Positions 51,786 through 60,252 of a DNA stretch of 64,000 bases are shown piece by piece; position 1 is the stretch's first letter; each line of letters opens with the position of its first letter. Under the pieces are notes generated by a model. That model did not search any database. It saw only the letters and a list, made by a program, of their open reading frames with translations, and was not told the origin of the DNA. Made by a program: the position numbers and the translations under genes. This stretch comes from Irineochytrium annulatum (Eukaryota > Chytridiomycota > Chytridiomycetes > Chytridiales > Chytridiaceae): NCBI GenBank assembly GCA_027600665.1, contig JADGJL010000018.1, positions 1-64,000 of the forward strand. The letters are read 5' to 3'.

Positions 51786-51846
51786 AATGATCATCAGTTA
51801 TGATAAGAGACTTGTATTCTACAAGCTCTTGTCGGTGACAAATCAA

Positions 51847-51884
51847 AAGGACGTTTTCGGTGAACAACCGAAGACGTTCTTTTA
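51847..51884 (+). terminator. terminator of the second importer operon
   Basis: AAGGACGTTTTCGGT (51847-51861) pairs along its whole length (two wobbles) with ACCGAAGACGTTCTT (51867-51881), followed by TTT. Confidence 0.88.
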
Positions 51885-51929
51885 TTGTTATTTTTTGATT
51901 TGGATTGTTAATCATAATTAGGAAAAATA

Positions 51930-51938
51930 TGATATAAT
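51930..51938 (+). promoter_or_regulatory. extended -10 promoter
   Basis: TGA-TATAAT (51930-51938), a perfect -10 with TG extension and no clear -35, 27 nt before the next gene. Confidence 0.6.
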
Positions 51939-51964
51939 CAGGTGGTTGATTAGGGGGTGTTTGT

Positions 51965-52663
51965 GTGTCGAGGACCAGACTTGTGTTCTCTGGGGCTTTA
52001 TTGCTATTTGCGATCATCTTTACATTTAACCATCATCTTGGTTTTTCTGTTGGAGATACAATACTGTCAGCAATAGGTATATCACCGTATACTACATCTT
52101 ACTTAAGTGGTGTACATATCACACTTTTCCTCGGATTGGGGATCTTCGCCTGTGGCTTTTATCTTACTCGCAAAGAGATTGGTCGGTCGTTTCCGGGACT
52201 TGCGAAAGGGTTGTGGATTGTTGTTCTCGCTCTTGTTCTCAGTTACTCATATATGACGGATAAATTCATGTATATAGCCAAGTGGGAGGCTAAAGGCATA
52301 GATTCGGTATCCTATCTCCAGAATGCAAGCTCATGTACCTTTAACGTACTGAAAACGGGTGAGACCCGAGCAACCTGTGACCTGACACTCAAAAATTACG
52401 GTAGAGATCCCGTATCCGCTGTGTTATTGCCTGATCTCGCACGCAGTTATAAGTTTAAGGATGATCCACTATTGGAAGCCTTGCGGTCTGTCCAATTAAG
52501 GCCAGTACATATTGAGATTGAACCCCATGGAACGTTTACAGGGGAATTGGAGTTTTATGGGAAAGCGGAATCCCCACTGTACGTCAGCGGGAAACTCATG
52601 GATATTGTGCTCGATGTAGGCGTGGATGGAGCGAATACGGTGTTTGATTACGATATGCCATAG
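51965..52663 (+). CDS. membrane protein of unknown function
   Basis: A 232-aa protein with three hydrophobic segments in the first 100 residues (VFSGALLLFAIIFTF, HITLFLGLGIFACGFYL, GLWIVVLALVLSYSYM) and an outer or soluble part of about 130 residues with two Cys (SCTFNVLKTGETRATCDLTL) that may form a disulfide around a beta-hairpin; the rest looks like an Ig-like beta sandwich. No family recognised. GTG 51965 follows AGGGGGTG. Stands alone between two sugar loci with its own promoter and terminator. Confidence 0.7.
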   Translation: MSRTRLVFSGALLLFAIIFTFNHHLGFSVGDTILSAIGISPYTTSYLSGVHITLFLGLGIFACGFYLTRKEIGRSFPGLAKGLWIVVLALVLSYSYMTDKFMYIAKWEAKGIDSVSYLQNASSCTFNVLKTGETRATCDLTLKNYGRDPVSAVLLPDLARSYKFKDDPLLEALRSVQLRPVHIEIEPHGTFTGELEFYGKAESPLYVSGKLMDIVLDVGVDGANTVFDYDMP

Positions 52664-52760
52664 TTGATATTTTTATAGAAAATAAGAATAATTACATAAA
52701 CAGATGTGGAATAAGGTCAATCTAGATAGAACGTTCAAAGAGATATACTAAAATCAGATT

Positions 52761-52788
52761 AAGAGCTGGCTCATGGCTGGCTCTTTTT
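52761..52788 (+). terminator. terminator of the membrane protein gene
   Basis: AAGAGC (52761-52766) pairs with GCTCTT (52780-52785), followed by TTT; the inner part is imperfect. Confidence 0.6.
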
Positions 52789-52840
52789 GTGCGTGGAAGT
52801 TGCAATTAGTGCTGAAATATTGGTTTTATCTCCTTCCCCC

Positions 52841-52869
52841 TTCAATTGGTAACGCTTACGCTAGATAAT
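52841..52869 (+). promoter_or_regulatory. promoter and cre-like operator of the galactan locus
   Basis: TTCAAT (52841-52846), 17 nt, GATAAT (52864-52869). The spacer holds TGGTAACGCTTACG (52847-52860), with GTAA-CGC-TTAC symmetry, two mismatches from the cre consensus. The -35 is weak, as expected for an activated or repressed promoter. Confidence 0.5.
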
Positions 52870-52961
52870 GAATTGGTTTGTCTCAAAAAAATAGTTTGTC
52901 TTTACCGCTTACATCATTACAATTAATGTCACGACAAATTAAGACAAGGTGAGATGAAAAG

Positions 52962-54731
52962 ATGTCATATCGGACAAACCTGTTTTCCAAAATGGTCATT
53001 CTTATTCTGATTATGCTGATTCCTGTAGTGCTTCTGTACTGGTACTCCAATCACAAAACCACAGCTGTTCTCAGAGATGAGTTGAATCGATCGAATAGTA
53101 ACCAGCTTGAATTTTTCCAAAATCAAGTGAACACGCACATCGAGCTGTTATCCTCCTGGCCGAATCTGCTCATACATGATCCTGACATTGCCAGCTTCCG
53201 GCGAATCTACGCGGATAGTAACTACTTTGACCTGGATGCGATCAATCTGGTCAAACGTATTCAGAATAAGCTAAGTATTCAGGAAAGCTCATCCAATTGG
53301 GCGACAAAGTTATATCTGTACTCTCCTTCGCTGGGCAGGGTGGTTTCGGAAAGGGATGCACGTTCTTACGATAAACAAGCGCTAAGGGAGAATATCAGTT
53401 CCGGTTGGGATGTACGCAAAATTCAGGATGGGGAAGACGATCGGTTTATGTTTAGCTGGATTACCGTATCTCCATACGGCATTAAAGACCCGGCTAATAA
53501 TGCGGAAACGATTATTAAACTGGAGTTTGATAGTGACAACATTCGGGATATGCTCGATAAATTCAAGGACGATGGCAGGCATGACCCCTTCTATTTCCGT
53601 GAAGAATCGGGAGTTATCTATAATCGGACTTCGGATCGTTCGTTAACGAAACAATTGATGAAAGAACTGTCCATCCATGAACTTCAGGATGTGGATAATC
53701 GGACTGTGGTGATAGATGGCGAGCCCTACATGGTTAACACCGTGAAATCAAGCACGACAGGCTGGTATCTGGTGGACTATATGCCTTTATCCGATATTCT
53801 GAAGCCGATTCATCAATCGAATATGCTCTTCTATTCTTCGATGATTTGTTTGTTGTTGATGAGTTTTGGCGTGGCCTACTTGTTATATGTCCAGGTGCAG
53901 GTACCAGTGAAACAACTTATTCGCGGTTTCCAGCGGTTGAAGCAGGAAGATTATTCGGTGAGGATTAAGCCGAAGGGTCGCAATGAATTCAGTTTTCTGT
54001 CTGAACGGTTCAACTTGATGGTGGAGCAGATCCAGCAGTTATTTGAACACGTTTACCTGGAACAGATTCATGTGCGTGAAGCCCGGTTGAAGCAGCTGCA
54101 ATCGCAGATTAACCCGCACTTCTTCTATAATTGTTTCTCCTTCATTACGAGTATGGCGAAGCTGAAGCGTATGGATGCGGTTGTCGCGATGTCGCATAAC
54201 CTCTCCCGATATTATCGTTATACGACAAGGCAGGAGCGGGATGTAGTGCCGTTGACAGAGGAAATTGAATTTGTCAGCTGCTATCTGGAGATCCAACGAA
54301 TGCGTATGGACCGAATTCATTACAAGCTTGATCTGTCTGATGAGATGTTAAGAGAGGAAGTACCGCCCCTGATTGTACAACCACTGGTGGAGAATGCGGT
54401 AATCCACGGTATCGAAGCGGATGCGGAAGCCGGAGAAATAAGGGTTTCTGGGGAAAAACAGGGCGGTGTCATGGTTCTTGTCGTAGAAGATGACGGGCAA
54501 GGCATGACTCAGGAGGCACGTGAGGCGCTTCTGAATAAGCTCAGGGGAACGATGGATCAGGAGATGGGCTGTGGCCTGTGGAATGTGAATCAGAGACTCC
54601 AGCTTCGATATGGGGAGCAGGCAGGGCTTGATATAACGGAATCGGAACTTGGTGGATTACGGGTTACACTATCGTGGCCTGCCGAGAGGGAGCTTCTCCC
54701 AGATAGCCAAGATAGTATCGAGAACATGTGA
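52962..54731 (+). CDS. YesM-type sensor histidine kinase 3
   Basis: Membrane sensor kinase (589 aa) with helices at about 8-27 and 287-310, an outer sensor domain, HAMP (VKQLIRGFQRLKQEDYSVRI), phospho-acceptor H386 in QINPHFFYNCFSFITS, and ATPase boxes QPLVENAVIHGI, DDGQGM and GLWNVNQRL. ATG 52962 follows AAGGTGAG. First gene of the galactan locus; the ligand is probably a galacto-oligosaccharide, either directly or through the binding protein (inference). Confidence 0.9.
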   Translation: MSYRTNLFSKMVILILIMLIPVVLLYWYSNHKTTAVLRDELNRSNSNQLEFFQNQVNTHIELLSSWPNLLIHDPDIASFRRIYADSNYFDLDAINLVKRIQNKLSIQESSSNWATKLYLYSPSLGRVVSERDARSYDKQALRENISSGWDVRKIQDGEDDRFMFSWITVSPYGIKDPANNAETIIKLEFDSDNIRDMLDKFKDDGRHDPFYFREESGVIYNRTSDRSLTKQLMKELSIHELQDVDNRTVVIDGEPYMVNTVKSSTTGWYLVDYMPLSDILKPIHQSNMLFYSSMICLLLMSFGVAYLLYVQVQVPVKQLIRGFQRLKQEDYSVRIKPKGRNEFSFLSERFNLMVEQIQQLFEHVYLEQIHVREARLKQLQSQINPHFFYNCFSFITSMAKLKRMDAVVAMSHNLSRYYRYTTRQERDVVPLTEEIEFVSCYLEIQRMRMDRIHYKLDLSDEMLREEVPPLIVQPLVENAVIHGIEADAEAGEIRVSGEKQGGVMVLVVEDDGQGMTQEAREALLNKLRGTMDQEMGCGLWNVNQRLQLRYGEQAGLDITESELGGLRVTLSWPAERELLPDSQDSIENM

Positions 54732-54787
54732 GAGCCTGGTTAGAAATTGAACTTAGTGCATAACGAACGAGATAGGGAGTGACTTGC

Positions 54788-56416
54788 TTGATAGATATAC
54801 TGCTAGTAGATGACGAAACGTATGTAACAGAAAGTCTGGAACTTACAATCCCCTGGGGAGAGCTTGGAGTAACGACTGTGTTTCGTGCCGCTTCCGGTAA
54901 AGAAGCGCTGGAGATTATGGAGGAAAATGCAGTAGATATTGTGGTAACCGATATTCGCATGCCGGGCATGTCCGGACTGGATCTAATTGCAGAGGTAAGC
55001 AAGCGTTGGTCCCATATTCGCTGTATCTTGCTGACCGGTCACAGTGATTTTACTTATGCGAAGAAAGCGATTCAATTGCAGGCAGCGGATTATATTTTGA
55101 AACCTGTGAACGATGATGAATTTATGAGTTCCGTCTCGGCAGCCATCACATCTCTTCGTGATGAGTGGGATGAATTCGACAAATATCACCGGCTTTTATA
55201 CAGTCGGAAGTCTGACTATAAAATTTTACGGGAAAATCTGATGCATGATCTGCTGCTGGGACGTGAGATTACGGGGCGGGCACTTCGGGAACAACTGCAA
55301 CAATATGAGATTCATATTGACCCGGAACAATCGGCTGTGATGATGCTGATTCGTCTCACAGGACGCTTCTCATCAATGGATCAGCAATCTCTGGATCTGA
55401 TGGATTTTGCGGTAGGGAATATTGCAGAGGAAGTGCTCGGAGAGCAATTCAACGTGTGGTTTGGTCGCGGACCTCATGAGTGTCTGGTTATGTTTTTGCA
55501 GAATCAGGGACAGATCGAAGCTCCGCAGATGGACTTGGAGACGTTGAGAACCTCAGCTGAAACTTTCCGTGAGCATGTCATTCGATATCTACAGGGGGAT
55601 CTGTCCATGGTCGTTACACCATCATTTCCTTTTAATGAATTGACAGCAGCTTATCGAAAAAGCCTGGGTTCCCTTGTCCTTTCAGGACCGGAAGAACACA
55701 AGATTATATATATGGACATGGATCAGGCACTCGGCAAAAGATCGGAGAATGATGCGACCCAGGCGCTCGAAGAGTTGTACAAACCGCCTGTACTTCCGCA
55801 ATTGCTTGAGACCAAGCAATGGGAAGCGGCAGCGCGTAAGCTGAACACGGTCTTTGACGCGGCAGAACAGGTACGATTGTCCCGAGAACATGTGTATGAG
55901 ATGTATCTGTCTGTAACCAATGCATTCATGTATATTGCCCATAAACAGGGGCATCTGGTACATGAAATTGATCATGCGGGATTCGATCTGCTCCTTGCTC
56001 ATCAGTTGATCCAATCCCCCGAGAAGCTGCGGCGCTGGGCAACCGAGATGCTGGCGAAGCTTCAGGAAGAGTTGTCCGATCAGGAAGGTGTGCAGAGCCG
56101 CAGACATGTGATCAAGCAGGTTCAGGAGCTGGTGACAAGTGATACGGGACAGGATCTGTCGGTGAAGATGATTGCGGACAAGGTATATTTGCACCCCGTA
56201 TACCTATCAAAAATCTACAAGGCAGAGACTGGGGAAGGTCTCGGGGATTACATGATTCGGATGCGCATGGAACGCGCGCTATATCTGCTTAAAAATAGCA
56301 ACAAAAAAATATACGAGATTACGAGTGAACTTGGCTATCAGAATCCGCAATATTTCAGCAAAATGTTCAAAAAGCATTATGGGATGACACCCAATGAATT
56401 TCGGGATCAGGCATAA
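54788..56416 (+). CDS. YesN-type response regulator 3, AraC family
   Basis: Regulator (542 aa): receiver with MIDILLVDDETYVTE, phospho-acceptor D55 in VTDIRMPG and Lys in DYILKPVND; a long middle region; C-terminal AraC domain (VKMIADKVYLHPVYLSKIYKAETGEGL and IYEITSELGYQNPQYFSKMFKKHYGMTPNEFR). Start TTG 54788 lies 8 nt after AGGGAG; the in-frame GTG 54779 overlaps that site. It follows the kinase gene by 56 nt. Confidence 0.9.
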   Translation: MIDILLVDDETYVTESLELTIPWGELGVTTVFRAASGKEALEIMEENAVDIVVTDIRMPGMSGLDLIAEVSKRWSHIRCILLTGHSDFTYAKKAIQLQAADYILKPVNDDEFMSSVSAAITSLRDEWDEFDKYHRLLYSRKSDYKILRENLMHDLLLGREITGRALREQLQQYEIHIDPEQSAVMMLIRLTGRFSSMDQQSLDLMDFAVGNIAEEVLGEQFNVWFGRGPHECLVMFLQNQGQIEAPQMDLETLRTSAETFREHVIRYLQGDLSMVVTPSFPFNELTAAYRKSLGSLVLSGPEEHKIIYMDMDQALGKRSENDATQALEELYKPPVLPQLLETKQWEAAARKLNTVFDAAEQVRLSREHVYEMYLSVTNAFMYIAHKQGHLVHEIDHAGFDLLLAHQLIQSPEKLRRWATEMLAKLQEELSDQEGVQSRRHVIKQVQELVTSDTGQDLSVKMIADKVYLHPVYLSKIYKAETGEGLGDYMIRMRMERALYLLKNSNKKIYEITSELGYQNPQYFSKMFKKHYGMTPNEFRDQA

Positions 56417-56539
56417 TTACAACAACATTCCAGAATATAGGTTGGCAAAGGTGCAGAAATCTTGATTTCGTATCATAGGATCAAAGTCCTGGTCAGCCTA
56501 TAATGAAAGGGTAACCAAAACGATTTAAGGGGGAACAAC

Positions 56540-58231
56540 ATGAGAGCGCAATCAACGAAAAAGAGATTCTTGACGCTTCTCGCTACAACGCTGAGTCTAA
56601 CTGTCGTTCTTGCAGGATGTTCAGGAGGCAGTGGGGGCGGAGATAGTGCAACACCAAGTACGTCTGGAACCCAAAACGAATACAAAGAAAAGTATGATCC
56701 GGAAGTAACCATTACAACAGCATGGGGAATCGATCCTGAGCTGAAGTTTAAAAATGGCGAATCCATGGAAAATAACGTGGCAACCAAGTGGGCCAAGGAA
56801 AAATTCGGGATTAATGTCAGCGCGCTCTGGTCAGTAACAGACACAAACAGTGCGTTTGCAACTAAACTTCGTCTGGCTATGTCCTCTGGACAGGAAATGC
56901 CAGATATCGTGACGATTGGTAGTGCGGACAATCTCGTTGCTCAAGACTTGATCGACTCTGGCATGTACGAAGAGGTCGGTCCACTGTTCGACAAATATGC
57001 TTCTGACACATGGAAAAAAGCGATGGAGCAAGATCCTAACGTGTGGAACCAATATAGTCGTGATGGCAAAAGAATGGGTATCCCTGTTCTGGACTATGCC
57101 TACAACAATGATTATTTGTTGTGGATTCGTCAGGATTGGCTGGACAAGTTGAATCTGAAAGCACCAAAAACAATCGATGAGCTGGAAACCGTTATGGAAG
57201 CATTCAAAAACAATAACCCGGACGGCTTGGCTCCGGATAAAGTCACTCCGCTCAGCGTTGGTTTCAAAACATCCATGAACACTTGGATGGGAGATGTATC
57301 TTGGATATTTGGTGCATATGGCACCTTACCTCAACAATGGAATCTTGCTGCGGATGGCAAGTTGGAGTATGGCTCCATCAATCCGGGTATGAAACAAGGT
57401 CTGACCAAATTGAGCGAATGGCTCAAAAAAGGATATATCCCGCAGGAAGCAGCGCTATGGGATGAGAACAAAACAGCAGAGCCAGCCGTTGCAGGAACTG
57501 CCGGCATTATTCCAGGACCTTACTGGATGAGTGGATGGCCACTTCTCGATACAGTGAAAAATGTACCGAGTGCGGTATGGAAACCGATTGAAATTCCTAC
57601 CGGTCCTGAAGGAAAAGCGATGCGTCACGGAACACAGTTCGTGAATGGTGTTACGTTGATCAAAAAGGATATGGCACATCCAGAAGCATTCTTTACGTAT
57701 CAGAATTACCTCTTCGACAATTATGCAGACCCAGCACCGGGCAGCCCTTATGATAATGGTCTGTTTGCAGGTTATGACTATCAATTGGATGCAAACGGAA
57801 AACAATTGCCGATTGACCAGATCGAAGGCGGATACGTGAACGTTGTACGTTATTTGCTTGTTCGTGATGGTGCACGTATTCCAGATGCACAGATGAAAGC
57901 TCTGATGAATCTGGCTAATGGCAAAGAGCCTGAAACGAAGCTTGAGAAAGACGTTGCTGTCAATTACGGTAAAGAAACTCCTGCCGCAGCAAAAGTGTTA
58001 TTGAGCCAGGAAGAAATCTCCTTCAAAAACATGTTCACAGGTCCAACAACACAGACGATGAAATCCAAGCTGGACTATCTGAACAAAATCGAGAATCAGG
58101 CATTTAACGAAATTATCTATGGCAAAAATCCGGCTGATGCGTTTGATACCTTTGTACAAACGTGGAAATCGGGTGGCGGTGACCAAATCACGCAAGAGGT
58201 TAACGAATGGTATGACAGTGTGAAAAAATAG
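56540..58231 (+). CDS. ABC solute-binding lipoprotein of the galactan locus
   Basis: Large extracellular binding protein (563 aa) with lipobox LAGC at about residues 23-26 and a Gly/Ser linker. The mature part starts VTITTAWGIDPELKFKNGESMENN, and MGIPVLDYAYNNDYLLWIRQDWLDKL, GIIPGPYWMSGWPL and RHGTQFVNGVTLIKK are typical of LplA-type proteins. Its neighbours (two permeases, GH53, GH42) point to galacto-oligosaccharides from pectic galactan. ATG 56540 follows AAGGGGGAA. A strong hairpin separates it from the permease genes. Confidence 0.9.
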   Translation: MRAQSTKKRFLTLLATTLSLTVVLAGCSGGSGGGDSATPSTSGTQNEYKEKYDPEVTITTAWGIDPELKFKNGESMENNVATKWAKEKFGINVSALWSVTDTNSAFATKLRLAMSSGQEMPDIVTIGSADNLVAQDLIDSGMYEEVGPLFDKYASDTWKKAMEQDPNVWNQYSRDGKRMGIPVLDYAYNNDYLLWIRQDWLDKLNLKAPKTIDELETVMEAFKNNNPDGLAPDKVTPLSVGFKTSMNTWMGDVSWIFGAYGTLPQQWNLAADGKLEYGSINPGMKQGLTKLSEWLKKGYIPQEAALWDENKTAEPAVAGTAGIIPGPYWMSGWPLLDTVKNVPSAVWKPIEIPTGPEGKAMRHGTQFVNGVTLIKKDMAHPEAFFTYQNYLFDNYADPAPGSPYDNGLFAGYDYQLDANGKQLPIDQIEGGYVNVVRYLLVRDGARIPDAQMKALMNLANGKEPETKLEKDVAVNYGKETPAAAKVLLSQEEISFKNMFTGPTTQTMKSKLDYLNKIENQAFNEIIYGKNPADAFDTFVQTWKSGGGDQITQEVNEWYDSVKK

Positions 58232-58239
58232 TTTTAAGC

Positions 58240-58274
58240 AGCGCCCAGACGACTAACGTCTGGGCGCTTTTTTT
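58240..58274 (+). terminator. strong terminator inside the galactan operon
   Basis: AGCGCCCAGACG (58240-58251), loop ACTAA, CGTCTGGGCGCT (58257-58268), then seven T. A perfect 12-bp stem. Read-through or a separate promoter in 58275-58421 must serve the permeases; it would give surplus binding protein. Confidence 0.93.
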
Positions 58275-58421
58275 GGTTTATTCAAGCTGCGGCAAAGTGG
58301 TTGAATTTGTGCCATTTATATTGCTTTTATGTGCTGTTTGGACCCCGTAAAAGGTTGATATAATCGCAATATAAGCCACTCAGGGAGTACTTGAGTAGGA
58401 AGAAATACAGGGGGAGCAATC

Positions 58422-59312
58422 ATGAGAACTTTGAAACGCACTTGGCCATTCCACGTTATGCTGTTGCCAGCCATTATCTTTCTGATTATCTTCAGTTATG
58501 TGCCTATGGGCGGGATTATTATGGCATTCCAGAACTACAAGCCATGGCTTGGAATTAGCGGTTCTGAATGGGTCGGGCTGGACAACTTTAGATATTTGTT
58601 TGAACGTGAAGACAGCTTACAGGTCATCTGGAACACATTGATTATTGCTGTACTTAAACTGATTTTCAATTTATTTGTTCCATTTGTTTTTGCCATTCTT
58701 TTGAATGAGGTTCGCAAGATGGCTATACAGCGTACGATTCAAACGCTTGTCTATTTACCTCACTTCTTGTCCTGGGTCATCCTGGGCGGGATTTTGATAG
58801 ATCTGTTGTCAACAGGCGGCTTGGTTAACCGGGTTCTGGGAACCTTCGGACTTGGGCCATATTTCTTCCTGGGAGACAACAGCTGGTTCCGATCTACGAT
58901 CATTTTGACAGATGTGTGGAAAGAATTTGGCTATAACATGATTGTTTTTCTGGCTGCCCTTGCCGGAATTAATCCAGCATTGTACGAAGCAGCGGAAATT
59001 GACGGAGCGGGACGCTGGAAACAGACACTGCACATTACAATTCCTTCACTTGTGCCGATGCTGATGGTTGTGGGAACACTGGCACTTGGTAACGTACTGA
59101 ATGCCGGATTTGACCAGATTTTCAACTTGTATAACCCGCTCGTATATCAAACGGGTGACATCATTGATACATTCGTATATCGTTCCGCAATGCAAAATGG
59201 TGAGATGGGCTTTGCAACGGCGATCGGATTATTCAAATCGGTTATTAGCATGATCTTGATTCTTGTATCGTACAGCTTAGCCAAAAAATACGCCGGATAC
59301 CGCATATTCTAA
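58422..59312 (+). CDS. ABC sugar transporter permease, LplB type
   Basis: Permease (296 aa), six helices; first segment VMLLPAIIFLIIFSYVPMGGIIMAFQNYKP, with the FQNYKP motif of the LplB group. EAA loop ALYEAAEIDGAGRWKQTLHITIPSLVPM. ATG 58422 follows CAGGGGGAG. Works with the next permease and the binding protein at 56540. Confidence 0.9.
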   Translation: MRTLKRTWPFHVMLLPAIIFLIIFSYVPMGGIIMAFQNYKPWLGISGSEWVGLDNFRYLFEREDSLQVIWNTLIIAVLKLIFNLFVPFVFAILLNEVRKMAIQRTIQTLVYLPHFLSWVILGGILIDLLSTGGLVNRVLGTFGLGPYFFLGDNSWFRSTIILTDVWKEFGYNMIVFLAALAGINPALYEAAEIDGAGRWKQTLHITIPSLVPMLMVVGTLALGNVLNAGFDQIFNLYNPLVYQTGDIIDTFVYRSAMQNGEMGFATAIGLFKSVISMILILVSYSLAKKYAGYRIF

Positions 59313-59341
59313 ACGAATGAACAGAGAAAGAAGGGACCACG

Positions 59342-60220
59342 ATGTATCATAAATCATTGCCTTATCGCGTGTTTAATATAGTCAATACCTGCTTTCTGAT
59401 TTTGGTCGCCATCATGTGTATTGTACCGATGATTCATGTACTGGCAGTATCCTTTAGTACAAAGGCTGCTGCTGATGCAAATCTGGTCAATCTCTGGCCC
59501 GTAGGCTTCTCACTTGAGGCATACAAAAAAACGATGAACAATCCAATTTTCTTGAACTCGCTCTGGATCTCGCTCCTGCGTACAGTGATCGGTACAGCCA
59601 TTACGTTGCTGATTACGTTCTTGGCGGCGTATCCATTATCCAAAGAAAATAGTGAGTTCAAAGGCAGAACGATCTACTCCTGGATATTTGTATTCAGCAT
59701 GATTTTCAACGGGGGACTCGTGCCATTCTATATGGTTATTCAGAAGATTGGGTTGATGGATTCCTTCTGGGTACTGGTGCTCCCGGGGGCAGTTAACACA
59801 TTCCTGGTCATTCTGATGCTGAACTTCTTCCGCGGTATTCCAAAAGAGCTGGAGGAAGCAGCGCTGATGGATGGAGCTAACCATTTCAGAACATTGTTCA
59901 GTATCTTCCTTCCCATTTCGATGCCGTCCATTGCAACCATTGCATTGTTCAGTATGGTGTTCCACTGGAATTCCTGGTTTGATGGATTGCTCTATATGAA
60001 TAATGCCAAGGATTACCCACTTGCTACATTTATGCAAACGGTCATTATTGGACGTGATATGAGTAGCATGAGCATGAATCCAAAAGAAATGGAAGCTCTC
60101 TCTCAAACTACGGTAAGGGCAGCTCAGATCTTCATCGGAAGTGCACCGATCTTGATTGTGTATCCTTTCCTGCAACGTTTCTTTGTCAAAGGTATGACGT
60201 TGGGCTCAGTTAAAGGCTGA
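59342..60220 (+). CDS. ABC sugar transporter permease, LplC type
   Basis: Second permease (292 aa), six helices; FLILVAIMCIVPMIHVLAVSFSTKAAADA opens it, NGGLVPFYMVIQKIGLMDSFW and the EAA loop ELEEAALMDGANHFRTLFSIFLPISMPS follow, and it ends MTLGSVKG. ATG 59342 follows AGAAGGGA. 33 nt separate it from the galactanase start. Confidence 0.9.
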   Translation: MYHKSLPYRVFNIVNTCFLILVAIMCIVPMIHVLAVSFSTKAAADANLVNLWPVGFSLEAYKKTMNNPIFLNSLWISLLRTVIGTAITLLITFLAAYPLSKENSEFKGRTIYSWIFVFSMIFNGGLVPFYMVIQKIGLMDSFWVLVLPGAVNTFLVILMLNFFRGIPKELEEAALMDGANHFRTLFSIFLPISMPSIATIALFSMVFHWNSWFDGLLYMNNAKDYPLATFMQTVIIGRDMSSMSMNPKEMEALSQTTVRAAQIFIGSAPILIVYPFLQRFFVKGMTLGSVKG

Positions 60221-60252
60221 GCCTGTACCCCAAATTAATGGAGGTTGATACA

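Noticed and set aside
50925..51794. Long minus-strand frame antisense to the LplA-like binding protein gene
   Set aside because: The plus strand encodes a clear lipoprotein with lipobox; the antisense product is Cys/Phe-rich and family-less, as expected of a shadow.
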